Shown: positions 1 to 6,468, numbered from the stretch's first letter. The stretch is 10,348 bases of DNA from Pseudomonadota bacterium (GCA_030271595.1 JARXKO010000036.1:1-10348); one strand, 5' to 3'. The notes: a model not told the origin generated them from the letters alone. Made by a program: numbers and translations.

Positions 1-422
1 GCCGCGGGCTCGTCATTCCCGGGCTCTTCCTCGGGAATCGGCTCGGCCACCGAATTGGCCTGGAAGGTGAGCGCGAACTCAACCGCCGGGTCGTGGAACT
101 GGGTCACCGCGGCGAATGGCACGATCAGGGTCGAAGGCACCCCGCCGAACGACAAGCCAACGGTGAAGCCGTCCTGCTCGACCTTCAAATCCCAGAAGCG
201 GTGCTGAATGACGATCGTCATTTCATCCGGGAAGCGCTCGGACAGATGCCTGGGGATCGACACTCCGGGCGCGGAGGTCTTGAAGGTGATGTAGAAATGA
301 TGGTCGCCGGGCAGCGCTCCCGTTGCCTCGACCTCGCCAAGCACCCGCCCGACCACCGCGCGCAAGGCGTCCTGGACGATCTCGTCATACGGGATCAGGC
401 TTTCGGGGGGCTCGTCGCTCAT
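1..422 (-). CDS. sspB: SspB, ClpXP protease adaptor, 3' end outside window
   Basis: SspB delivers ssrA-tagged and other substrates to the cytoplasmic ClpXP protease. The 140 codons visible contain the N-terminal helix (IPYDEIVQDALRAVV, about residues 10-24) and the beta-rich substrate-binding core, including HFYITFKT, the SERFPDEMTIVIQHRFWDL stretch and FGGVPSTLIVPFAAVTQFHDP. These are recognisable for the alphaproteobacterial SspB family. After about residue 118 the chain becomes acidic and Pro/Glu-rich, as expected of the flexible linker. The short ClpX-binding tail expected at the extreme C-terminus is not in the window. The ATG at 422-420 is the only reasonable start; no in-frame start lies directly upstream. 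The Shine-Dalgarno is weak (AAAGG close to the ATG). A six-codon reading frame (439-419) overlaps the start by ATGA. The gene is divergent from the HIT gene across a 68-bp gap. Confidence 0.93.
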   Translation of the reverse strand, partial: MSDEPPESLIPYDEIVQDALRAVVGRVLGEVEATGALPGDHHFYITFKTSAPGVSIPRHLSERFPDEMTIVIQHRFWDLKVEQDGFTVGLSFGGVPSTLIVPFAAVTQFHDPAVEFALTFQANSVAEPIPEEEPGNDEPA

Positions 423-490
423 TGGCCTTTGTCGCTCATCACCCTTGCTGGTAACGCGGCACAGCGCGCGGTCAAGCGGAGTCCCGATCA

Positions 491-868
491 ATGCCCATCG
501 ACGCCACCCTGGCCTATGACGAGAGCAACATCTTCGCCCGCATCCTGCGCGGCGAGGTGCCGTGCAGCAAGGTCTATGAAGACGATCACGTGCTCGCCTT
601 CAACGACATCAACCCCATCGCGCCGACCCATGTGCTGGTGATTCCCAAGGGCGCCTATGTCTCGTGGGACGATTTTTCCGGGCGCGCTTCCGAAGCGGAG
701 ATCGCCGCCTTCGTCCGCGCCATCGGCCTCATCGCGCGCGAGGCGGGGGCAGTCGAGCCGGGCTATCGCCTGCTCGCCAATGTCGGGACCCACGGCGGGC
801 AGGAAGTCCCCCACCTTCACGTCCACCTGTTCGCTGGCCGTCCGCTTGGGCCGATGCTGGCGCGCTGA
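491..868 (+). CDS. HIT-family (HinT-like) nucleotide hydrolase
   Basis: This 125-aa protein belongs to the histidine triad superfamily, small cytoplasmic hydrolases or transferases acting on nucleoside phosphoramidates and related nucleotides. The C-terminal triad His-x-His-x-His-x-x is present as HLHVHLF (His108, His110, His112); the middle His is the nucleophile in characterised HINT proteins. The N-terminal part also fits the family: IFARILRGEVPCSKVYEDD, then LAFNDINPIAPTHVLVIPK, then NVGTHGGQEVPH. Length is normal for a bacterial HinT. A GGAG at 478-481 lies 9 nt before the ATG, which supports this start. The true substrate cannot be read from the sequence. The gene is divergent from sspB and is followed by a 79-bp gap, then the amino acid permease on the same strand. 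Confidence 0.95.
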   Translation: MPIDATLAYDESNIFARILRGEVPCSKVYEDDHVLAFNDINPIAPTHVLVIPKGAYVSWDDFSGRASEAEIAAFVRAIGLIAREAGAVEPGYRLLANVGTHGGQEVPHLHVHLFAGRPLGPMLAR

Positions 869-875
869 GGCTTTT

Positions 876-913
876 GCCGCTCAATAGGCGCTTGCCCTCG
901 TCGATTGAGCCGC
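876..913 (+). other. Stem-loop after the HIT gene
   Basis: GCTCAAT (879-885) and ATTGAGC (904-910) form a perfect 7-bp inverted repeat. The outer bases 876-877 and 912-913 also pair across one mismatch, giving 9 of 10 pairs around an 18-nt loop. It starts 7 nt after the HIT stop codon. There is no T-tract after it, so an ordinary intrinsic terminator is not supported. It could be an mRNA-stabilising 3' structure, a protein-binding site, or part of the permease leader. Confidence 0.4.
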
Positions 914-920
914 TAGGTTC

Positions 921-940
921 CCCCTAAGTCTTTGTAGGGG
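921..940 (+). promoter_or_regulatory. Hairpin covering the permease ribosome binding site
   Basis: CCCCTA (921-926) pairs perfectly with TAGGGG (935-940) around an 8-nt loop. The 3' arm contains most of the strong Shine-Dalgarno AGGGGAG (936-942) that serves the ATG at 948. If formed in the mRNA, the hairpin would hide the ribosome binding site and reduce permease translation. The pairing is read directly from the sequence; the regulatory effect is inferred. Confidence 0.4.
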
Positions 941-947
941 AGATTAA

Positions 948-2630
948 ATGGCAACTGCAGCAGCTAACGGCGGACTGTTCGGGCGGGTCAAATCGCTCGA
1001 CGCGATTTTGGCGACCGCGAAAAAGCAAGGCCTGCACCGTTCGCTTGGCGCGTTTCAGCTGACCATGCTGGGTGTCGGCGCAGTCATCGGCACTGGTATT
1101 TTCGTGCTGACCGCGGTGGCCGCGCAGAAGGCGGGACCGGGGATGATGCTGAGTTTCTGCATCGCCGGCTTTGTCTGCGCGGTCGCTGCATTATGCTATT
1201 CCGAACTCGCCTCGATGGTGCCCGTTGCCGGCTCGGCCTACACCTACACCTACGCCGTCATGGGCGAGCTTCTGGCGTGGATGGTGGGGTGGGCGCTGGT
1301 GCTCGAATATGCACTTGGCGCGAGTGCCGTGGCGGTCGGCTGGTCGAACCATTTCGTCGGGGCACTGGCTGACAGCGGAATTCACTTCCCGGCGATCATC
1401 AGCAATGCCGATGGCTTGATGGCCAAGGTCACGCTGGCGCTCGGCGGCGCTGCGACCCCCGATCTGATGACCGCAGTGCAGAGCGGCGGCTTCATCAACC
1501 TGCCGGCGATCCTCATCGTTCTCGCGGTCACTGCTTTGCTGATCAAGGGAACCACCGAAAGCGCGATGGTCAATGCCGTGCTGGTGGTGGTGAAACTGGT
1601 CGCGCTGACCGCGTTCATCTTCCTGACCGTTCCAGCGATGCACAGCGCCAATTTTCATCCGTTCACGCCGACCGGCTTTGGCAATTTGACCAGCGGCACC
1701 GGCTATGTCGGCGCCGCCGCCTCGATCTTTTTCGCCTATGTCGGCTTCGACGCGGTGTCGACCGCGGCCGAAGAAACCATCAATCCGCAACGCAATGTGC
1801 CGATCGGTCTCATCGGCAGCCTGCTCATTTGCACCGCCATCTATCTTTTGGTGGCGGCGGGCGCGATCGGCACCATCGGCGCGCAGCCAGTGACGTCCGC
1901 GGCCGGCGCGTTCCTCGCTCCCGGATCGCCCGAAATGGCCGGCCGCTGCGCAGCGATCATATCGAGCGGCGCGACCGAGCCCCTGGTGTGTTCGAAACAC
2001 GCGCTGGTCCATGTCCTGCAAACCATCGGCTATCCCAAGATCGGCTGGCTGGTTGGACTGGCCGCGATCATCGCCTTGCCGTCGGTCGTGCTGATGATGA
2101 TGTTCGGCCAGACCCGGGTGTTTTTCACCATGGCCCGCGACGGGCTGTTGCCGGCGTCCTTCGCAAAGGTCCATCCGCGCTTCAAGACGCCCTATGTGGT
2201 GACTGCCGTGACCGGCCTGTTCGCCTTGGTCTTCGCTGGCTTGCTGCCGGTCGGCAGCCTCGCGGATTACTCCAACTCGGGCACCTTGTTCGCGTTTGCC
2301 ATGGTGGCGCTTGCGGTGATGGTGCTGCGGGTCAAGGATCCGACTCGCAAACGCAGCTTCCGCACCCCGTTCGTGTGGGTCGTCGCGCCGGCCGCGATCA
2401 TCGGCTGCATCGTGCTTTACGCCGCGCTCGACGTGACCTCGAAGCTGGTGCTGGTCGGCTGGGGCGGCATCGGCCTGATCGTCTATTTCCTCTACAGCCG
2501 CAAACGCAGCCATGTCGGTCAGGGCATTTTCGAGGTGCCGGAACTCGATCCCGATGCGCCGCCGATGTCGGTCCCGCCGATGCCCGGCGCCCCGGCCCCG
2601 GGCAGCCGTGCCGAGCGCCGCAAACCGTAG
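948..2630 (+). CDS. APC-superfamily amino acid permease, cationic amino acid transporter type
   Basis: This 560-aa inner-membrane protein is a proton- or gradient-driven amino acid transporter of the APC superfamily. The TM1 substrate-binding signature GAVIGTGIF is at residues 44-52, after the amphipathic segment LHRSLGAFQLTMLGVG. Further family marks are LCYSELASMVPVAGSAYTY (82-100), the AEETINPQRNVP segment before TM7, and GQTRVFFTMARDGLLP after TM8. The number of hydrophobic segments fits a 12-14 TM CAT-like member. A periplasmic loop after TM7 carries two cysteines (Cys334, Cys348) that might form a disulfide. The C-terminus ends in a Pro-rich hydrophilic tail. The start is well supported by AGGGGAG at 936-942, six bases before the ATG. 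Cationic amino acids are only the subfamily's namesake substrates; the actual substrate is unknown. Confidence 0.9.
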   Translation: MATAAANGGLFGRVKSLDAILATAKKQGLHRSLGAFQLTMLGVGAVIGTGIFVLTAVAAQKAGPGMMLSFCIAGFVCAVAALCYSELASMVPVAGSAYTYTYAVMGELLAWMVGWALVLEYALGASAVAVGWSNHFVGALADSGIHFPAIISNADGLMAKVTLALGGAATPDLMTAVQSGGFINLPAILIVLAVTALLIKGTTESAMVNAVLVVVKLVALTAFIFLTVPAMHSANFHPFTPTGFGNLTSGTGYVGAAASIFFAYVGFDAVSTAAEETINPQRNVPIGLIGSLLICTAIYLLVAAGAIGTIGAQPVTSAAGAFLAPGSPEMAGRCAAIISSGATEPLVCSKHALVHVLQTIGYPKIGWLVGLAAIIALPSVVLMMMFGQTRVFFTMARDGLLPASFAKVHPRFKTPYVVTAVTGLFALVFAGLLPVGSLADYSNSGTLFAFAMVALAVMVLRVKDPTRKRSFRTPFVWVVAPAAIIGCIVLYAALDVTSKLVLVGWGGIGLIVYFLYSRKRSHVGQGIFEVPELDPDAPPMSVPPMPGAPAPGSRAERRKP

Positions 2631-2640
2631 AGGAAGTTCC

Positions 2641-2660
2641 GGCCTGCCCTTGGTCAGGCC
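2641..2660. terminator. Possible bidirectional terminator between convergent genes
   Basis: GGCCTG (2641-2646) and CAGGCC (2655-2660) form a 6-bp GC-rich stem with an 8-nt loop between the permease stop (2630) and the oppositely oriented kinase. The kinase stop codon (2656-2654) lies inside the structure. Neither strand has a following T-run, so this is a weak terminator candidate supported mainly by its position. Confidence 0.35.
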
Positions 2661-3652
2661 TCGAGAAGCGCCCCGGCGAGCACCCGCAGATTGCTTTCGG
2701 GCCGCGCGCCGTAATGCTGGATGACTTCGGCGGCGGCGATCGCGCCGAGCCGGAGCGACGCCTCGAGCCCAAGTCCGCGCGCCTCCCCGGCAAGGAAGCC
2801 GGCGGCGAACAAGTCGCCGGCGCCGGTGGTGTCGACCAGCCGCTCGATCGGCTCGGCCGGGACCGAAGCACGCTCGCCACTGCGCACCGCGACGGCGCCA
2901 TTGACGCTCCGGGTCACCACTGCGGTCGGTACCCGCGCCGCGATTGCGGTGATGGCCGAATCGAAATCGGAAGCGCCGGTCAGCGCCAGCGCTTCATCTT
3001 CATTGGCGAACAGGATGTCGATCGATCCCGCGTCGAACAAGGCATTGAGATCGTCGCGGTGGCGGTCGACGACGAAACTGTCGGACAGGGTGAAGGCGAC
3101 CCGGGTGCCGGCCGAGCGCGCCGCCGCGATCGCCTTGCGCATCGCCAGCCGGGGGGCTTCGGGGTCCCACAAATAGCCTTCGAGATAGAGAATTTTGGAC
3201 TCCGCGATGAGCGCTGCATCGACCGCTTCTGGACCGAGCATCTGGGCCGCTCCAAGGAAGGTGTTCATGGTTCGCTGGGCATCGGGCGTGACCAGGATGA
3301 GGCAGCGCGCTGTAGCCCCGATCCCGTCTTTGGCCGGGGTGTCAAAGGCCACTCCAAGGCTGCGGATGTCGTGGCTGAAGATCGCGCCCAGCTGGTCGGT
3401 GCCAAGCTGGCCGATGAAAGCCGCCCGCTGGCCGAGCGAGGCCAGTCCGGCGACAGTATTGGCGGCCGACCCGCCGCTCTCCTCGCGCGCCGGGCCCATC
3501 GCGGCATAGAGCCTGGTCGCCTCGGCTTCGTCGATCAGCCGCATCCCGCCCTTGTGCATGCCTTGGGCGTCAAGGAAATCGTCGCCGGCGTCGGCGATGA
3601 CATCGACGATCGCATTGCCGATTGCGGTGACGTCGAAGCGGCGGTCGGTCAT
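2654..3652 (-). CDS. PfkB-family carbohydrate/adenosine kinase
   Basis: This 332-aa protein is a ribokinase/PfkB-superfamily kinase, and its overall sequence resembles the proteins annotated as adenosine kinase in alphaproteobacteria. The enzyme would phosphorylate a sugar or nucleoside hydroxyl using ATP in the cytoplasm. The N-terminal substrate motif is SGGSAANTVAGLASLG (about 59-74). The Mg-associated NxxE motif is N217-E220. The C-terminal PfkB signature DTTGAGDLFAAGFLAG begins at residue 274 and carries the anion-hole glycines and the catalytic base Asp280. The start at 3652 is preceded by GGAG with five bases of spacing. An open frame continues upstream to 3769, but it is low-complexity and has no ribosome site. 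Substrate specificity (adenosine, ribose or another sugar) cannot be settled here. Neighbours give no pathway clue: it converges on the permease and diverges from the lipoprotein gene. Confidence 0.9.
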   Translation of the reverse strand: MTDRRFDVTAIGNAIVDVIADAGDDFLDAQGMHKGGMRLIDEAEATRLYAAMGPAREESGGSAANTVAGLASLGQRAAFIGQLGTDQLGAIFSHDIRSLGVAFDTPAKDGIGATARCLILVTPDAQRTMNTFLGAAQMLGPEAVDAALIAESKILYLEGYLWDPEAPRLAMRKAIAAARSAGTRVAFTLSDSFVVDRHRDDLNALFDAGSIDILFANEDEALALTGASDFDSAITAIAARVPTAVVTRSVNGAVAVRSGERASVPAEPIERLVDTTGAGDLFAAGFLAGEARGLGLEASLRLGAIAAAEVIQHYGARPESNLRVLAGALLEA

Positions 3653-3671
3653 GGTTTCTCCACGGACAGAG

Positions 3672-3711
3672 GGTTGCGCCGCTTTGGCGGCGGCGGCGGC
3701 GCTTCGCAACC
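3672..3711. repeat. Inverted repeat enclosing a (GGC)5 tract
   Basis: GGTTGCG (3672-3678) and CGCAACC (3705-3711) are perfect 7-bp inverted repeats. Between them lies CCGC-TTTG-GCGG (3679-3690), a small nested hairpin, and five tandem GGC units (3686-3700). The element occupies the 95-bp gap between the divergent kinase and lipoprotein genes, and falls in the probable leader of the kinase mRNA. Its function is unknown. Confidence 0.5.
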
Positions 3712-3747
3712 TTGCTTCGCCGCGCCGCGGCGGGCATCGTCGTTGCC

Positions 3748-4104
3748 ATGCGCCGCTTTGCCCTTGCAATCACCCTCACGCTGTCCGCCTGCGCCACCGC
3801 GCCGCGACAACCACCGCCGCAGGCCGGGCCGGTCCAACCGGCCGAACCCGATCGCGCCGGGCTGGTCGGCCTCACCCCCCAGCAGCTGCTCGGCAAGCTC
3901 GGCAATCCCGTGCTGCAGGTTCGCGAAGGCACCAGCCTCAAGCTGCAGTTCCGCAACAGCCGCTGCGTGATCGACGCCTATCTCTATCCGGCGGCGGGCA
4001 ATGCCGCGCTGCTCAGGGTCGAACATGTCGATACCCGAGCGCCATCCGGGATCAGGGCCAGCGAGCAAGTGTGCGTCGGCCTGTTTCAATCCGGCGGCAA
4101 TTGA
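3748..4104 (+). CDS. Small uncharacterised lipoprotein
   Basis: This 118-aa protein has a short lipoprotein signal peptide: positive MRR start, hydrophobic core, then lipobox LSAC with the lipidated cysteine at residue 15. A Pro/Gln/Ala-rich linker (about 19-36) follows. The folded part contains GLTPQQLLGKLGNPVLQVRE (41-60) and a FRNSRCVIDAYLYP segment. From memory this arrangement recurs in small alphaproteobacterial lipoproteins of unknown function and loosely resembles the BamE/OmlA style of a G-L-x-G-x-P turn followed by beta strands; I could not test that. Cys73 and Cys109 could form a disulfide in the periplasm. The ATG at 3748 is chosen because it gives a compact signal peptide; the frame also opens at a TTG at 3712, which would add twelve residues before it. 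No good Shine-Dalgarno is visible. The last 19 bases overlap the 3' end of queG on the other strand. Confidence 0.82.
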   Translation: MRRFALAITLTLSACATAPRQPPPQAGPVQPAEPDRAGLVGLTPQQLLGKLGNPVLQVREGTSLKLQFRNSRCVIDAYLYPAAGNAALLRVEHVDTRAPSGIRASEQVCVGLFQSGGN

Positions 4105-5129
4105 GCGAGCGCCCAGCGCGCCGCTTCGGCGACGACCGGATTGGGGTCGGTCAGATGCGGCCGGACTGAGGCCGCCAGGTCCGCCGCGCCGCTATTGCCG
4201 GCCGCGATCAGGCAATTGCGGATCATGCGGTCGCGGCCGATGCGCTTGATCGGCGACCCGGAGAACATCGCCCGGAACGAGGCATCGTCGAGGCGGAGCA
4301 GATCGGCCAGGCGGGGCCGCTCCAATTCGGCCCGCGGCAGGAAGGCGCGATTGGCGCTCGCGGCCTCGGCGAATCGATTCCACGGGCAGACGGCAAGGCA
4401 ATCGTCGCAGCCGTAAATGCGGTTGCCGATGGCGGCGCGGAATTCTTCCGGGATCGGCCCCGAATGCTCGATCGTAAGGTAGGAAATGCAGCGCCGGGCG
4501 TCGATCCGGTGGGGGCCATCGAAGGCGTTGGTCGGGCAGGCGTCGAGGCAGCGGTGGCAGGTGCCGCAATGCTGGCCGTCATGCGCCGGCGGGTCGGGCG
4601 CAAGCTCGAGGCTGGTGAGGATGATCCCCAGGAACAGCCAATTGCCGTGGTCGCGGCTAAGGAGGTTGGTGTGCTTGCCCTGCCACCCGATGCCGGCCGC
4701 CTGGGCGAGCGGCTTTTCCATCACCGGCGCGGTGTCGACGAAGACCTTGAGCTCGCTCGGCGCCGCCGCGACAATGAACCGGGCGAGCGCCTTCAACGCC
4801 TGCTTGACCGTCTTGTGATAGTCGCCGCCCTGCGCATAAACCGAGATGCGTCCGACTTGGCCTTCCCCGGCAAGCGTCAGTGGATCGACCGCCGGAGCGT
4901 AGCTCATCGCCAGCGCGATCACGCTCCTCGCGGCTGGCCACAAGGCGGCCGGTGATCCGCGCTGGGCGGCACGCTGCTCGATCCAGCCCATCGTCCCGTG
5001 GCGGCCCTCACCGATCCAGGCGTCGAGCCGCTCGGCCAGTCGCGGGTCGGCGTCAGCCGGCGCAAAACCGCACGCCACGAACCCGATCTGTTTGGCGGCA
5101 TCGCGAATCTGTTGTTCGATGGTCATCAT
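4086..5129 (-). CDS. queG: Epoxyqueuosine reductase QueG
   Basis: QueG carries out the final step of queuosine synthesis, reducing epoxyqueuosine to queuosine in the anticodon wobble position of tRNAs Asp, Asn, His and Tyr. It is a cytoplasmic cobalamin- and iron-sulfur-dependent enzyme. The 347-aa protein has the N-terminal cobalamin-binding region, with the conserved VDTAPVMEKPLA segment; Asp132 corresponds to the proposed catalytic Asp. Eight cysteines match two [4Fe-4S] clusters: Cys188, Cys191, Cys194, Cys198 Pro, then Cys214, Cys241, Cys244 and Cys248 Pro. The C-terminal segment (about 280-347) resembles the HEAT-like repeat seen in QueG structures. The first of two adjacent ATGs (5129) is preferred, since GAGG lies seven bases upstream. 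Its stop overlaps the lipoprotein gene's 3' end. A 43-bp gap separates it from tetR upstream on the same strand, so cotranscription is possible without an obvious functional link. Confidence 0.96.
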   Translation of the reverse strand: MMTIEQQIRDAAKQIGFVACGFAPADADPRLAERLDAWIGEGRHGTMGWIEQRAAQRGSPAALWPAARSVIALAMSYAPAVDPLTLAGEGQVGRISVYAQGGDYHKTVKQALKALARFIVAAAPSELKVFVDTAPVMEKPLAQAAGIGWQGKHTNLLSRDHGNWLFLGIILTSLELAPDPPAHDGQHCGTCHRCLDACPTNAFDGPHRIDARRCISYLTIEHSGPIPEEFRAAIGNRIYGCDDCLAVCPWNRFAEAASANRAFLPRAELERPRLADLLRLDDASFRAMFSGSPIKRIGRDRMIRNCLIAAGNSGAADLAASVRPHLTDPNPVVAEAARWALAQLPPD

Positions 5130-5172
5130 CGCGGCACCTCGACTAGCACAGGCCAGGAAACCGAACCGCGTC

Positions 5173-5787
5173 TTACTTGAGCGGCAGGCCCATCAGCAGA
5201 CGCGCCGCCGCGGCGGACGTGACAGCGGCATCGGGCCGGTTCCGGCGCGACAGCGCGAACCCCTTGAAGATGGTGATCAGGGTCGAGGCGAGCATCGATA
5301 CCGGCATCAGCGGCTCAATCTCGGCGACTTCGAAATAGCGTGTCAGGAACGCGCCCAGCGCCGCTTCATGCTTGGCGATCATCGCTTGATGGATGGCCCG
5401 GAACGAGGCGTTGCGTCGCGCCTGGATTTCCAATTCCACGCCGAATTGGGGAAGGGTCTCGCGTTCATCGATGCCGTCGATCCATTCGCCCATGCGCTTG
5501 CGGATTCGGTCTGCTGGCGCATCGGGCTCGACCAGCGCGGCCAGGGTAGCCAAGTTCGCATCGATCGAATCCGCGATCAGCGCCAGGAAGATCGCCTGCT
5601 TGTTGGTGAAGTGCCAGTAGAGCGCGCCTTTGGTGAAACCGGCGCGGGCGGCGATATCATCCAGCGTCGCCCCTTGATAACCGACGGACATGAACTCGGT
5701 CCGGGCGGCCTCGAGAAGCTGACGGCGGGTCGCCGCTTTTCCCTCGGCGCGGCTTTGCCGCCCCTTGTCGCCGGCTTCTCGATTCAT
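5173..5787 (-). CDS. TetR/AcrR-family transcriptional regulator
   Basis: This 204-aa protein is a one-component regulator with an N-terminal DNA-binding domain and a C-terminal ligand/dimer domain. The helix-turn-helix is typical of TetR: TRRQLLEAARTEF (20-32), then TLDDIAARAGFTKGALYWHF (41-60) and NKQAIF. The C-terminal half (about 65-204) is all-helical but too variable to indicate a ligand. The ATG at 5787 is preceded by AAAGGG with five bases of spacing. It lies 75 bp downstream of the SDR gene and 43 bp upstream of queG, all on the minus strand. Family members often repress themselves and an adjacent gene. Here a sequence about 26-37 bp upstream of the start (5813-5824) resembles a palindrome in front of the SDR gene, which makes the SDR a plausible target. 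No efflux pump gene is seen nearby. Confidence 0.93.
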   Translation of the reverse strand: MNREAGDKGRQSRAEGKAATRRQLLEAARTEFMSVGYQGATLDDIAARAGFTKGALYWHFTNKQAIFLALIADSIDANLATLAALVEPDAPADRIRKRMGEWIDGIDERETLPQFGVELEIQARRNASFRAIHQAMIAKHEAALGAFLTRYFEVAEIEPLMPVSMLASTLITIFKGFALSRRNRPDAAVTSAAAARLLMGLPLK

Positions 5788-5812
5788 CCTAACCCTTTGG
5801 ATTGATACGCTA

Positions 5813-5824
5813 GTACAAGTCAGT
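5813..5824 (-). promoter_or_regulatory. Candidate TetR operator upstream of tetR
   Basis: On the minus strand this reads ACTGACTTGTAC. It matches ACTGACCAGTAC at 6525-6536 in 10 of 12 positions. It lies 25-37 bp upstream of the tetR start codon, where autoregulatory TetR operators are commonly found. The site is only half-palindromic, and a 10/12 match is expected by chance about once or twice when intergenic regions of this size are compared. It is therefore a hypothesis only. Confidence 0.3.
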
Positions 5825-5862
5825 CCTAGATGCCCAAAAGGGTCCGCGAAGGGAAGGGTTAG

Positions 5863-6468
5863 TTAGCCTGAGGCAAGCGACTGCCCGTCGTCGCTGTTTC
5901 GGGCTTGCGGGCAAAGCTCGCGCAGCAATTGCTCGGTGACGTCGCTGACCGCCGCCGGCTCGTCGACCCGATCCAAAGTCAGCACGCGCAGGTCCGGGCT
6001 CTCGATTGCCCGCGCCAGGCCTTCGGTCAGGCGGGTGAACGCGGCTTCGGAACCGGCATAAGCGAACGGTCCGTCGGCGGCATCCGGGGCGGCCGCCAGA
6101 TTGACGACGAACGCCTTGGCGCTGCGCGCCCGGCGCGAGAATTCACGGCTCAGCCGCATTACCCCGAGCGTCCGCACATAGCCCGACCCGGCGGCATTGA
6201 TCAGCAGGTCAAGCGACCCGAATCGGTCCTCCGCGATGTCGAACGTCGAATGCACGCAGCGTTCGTCGAGGATGTCGCAATAATGCGCGATACCGCCAAT
6301 CTCCTCGCGCAGCCGGGCGAGCGCGATCTCGTCCCGGTCGACGAGCAGCAACTTGACCCCGCGCATTGCCAGGGCGCGCGCGAATTGCTCGCCAGCGCCG
6401 CTGGCGGCGCCAGCGACGATCGCACACAAGGGTCTCTCAACTCGCCATTCGGGGGCGGGGCTGGTCAT
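5863..6468 (-). CDS. Short SDR-fold protein lacking catalytic Ser and Lys
   Basis: This 201-aa protein has the Rossmann fold of the short-chain dehydrogenase/reductase family. The dinucleotide glycine motif is G20-AAS-G24-A-G26. An Asp (Asp44) follows strand beta-2, usual for NAD(H) preference. The structural INAAG motif is at 90-94. The active site is altered: the Y-x3-K motif reads Y137-AGS-E141, so the catalytic Lys is Glu, and the usual Ser before it is absent (VVNLAAAPDAADG). The segment between NAAG and strand beta-5 is only about 24 residues and the protein is shorter than the usual 245-260 aa. The reading frame is intact and codon use matches neighbours, so it appears to be a maintained gene. 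It could bind nucleotide without catalysis, or use different chemistry. The start at 6468 has only a weak ribosome site (GGA). It is upstream of tetR in the same direction. Confidence 0.85.
   Translation of the reverse strand: MTSPAPEWRVERPLCAIVAGAASGAGEQFARALAMRGVKLLLVDRDEIALARLREEIGGIAHYCDILDERCVHSTFDIAEDRFGSLDLLINAAGSGYVRTLGVMRLSREFSRRARSAKAFVVNLAAAPDAADGPFAYAGSEAAFTRLTEGLARAIESPDLRVLTLDRVDEPAAVSDVTEQLLRELCPQARNSDDGQSLASG

Noticed and set aside
423..490. Sigma-70 promoters in the sspB-HIT divergent gap
   Set aside because: No pair of -35/-10 elements with acceptable match and spacing could be picked out on either strand.
1191..2513. Long open frame on the minus strand opposite the permease
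   Set aside because: It is the antisense shadow of a GC-rich gene: the product is Arg/His/Asp/Gln-rich without any recognisable domain, and the plus-strand frame encodes a clear transporter.
3712..3747. TTG start for the lipoprotein, adding 12 residues
   Set aside because: It would move the lipobox away from the N-terminus and add an irregular second basic segment; ATG 3748 gives a typical short lipoprotein signal.
3653..3769. N-terminal extension of the kinase by 39 residues
   Set aside because: The extra residues are low-complexity (an Ala run from the GGC tract), no ribosome site is seen, and GGAG sits correctly before the ATG at 3652.
1829..3970. Very long plus-strand frame spanning the permease end, the kinase and the lipoprotein start
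   Set aside because: It runs out of frame through the permease and antisense to the kinase; composition is Arg/Ala/Gly-rich and no domain is visible.
5833..5842. CCCAAAAGGG between the SDR and tetR genes as a terminator
   Set aside because: Only three base pairs of stem and no T-run in the correct direction.
5863..6468. Sequencing frameshift as the explanation for the short SDR
   Set aside because: Both halves align to SDR landmarks in a single frame, and no alternative frame supplies the missing segment or the YxxxK motif.
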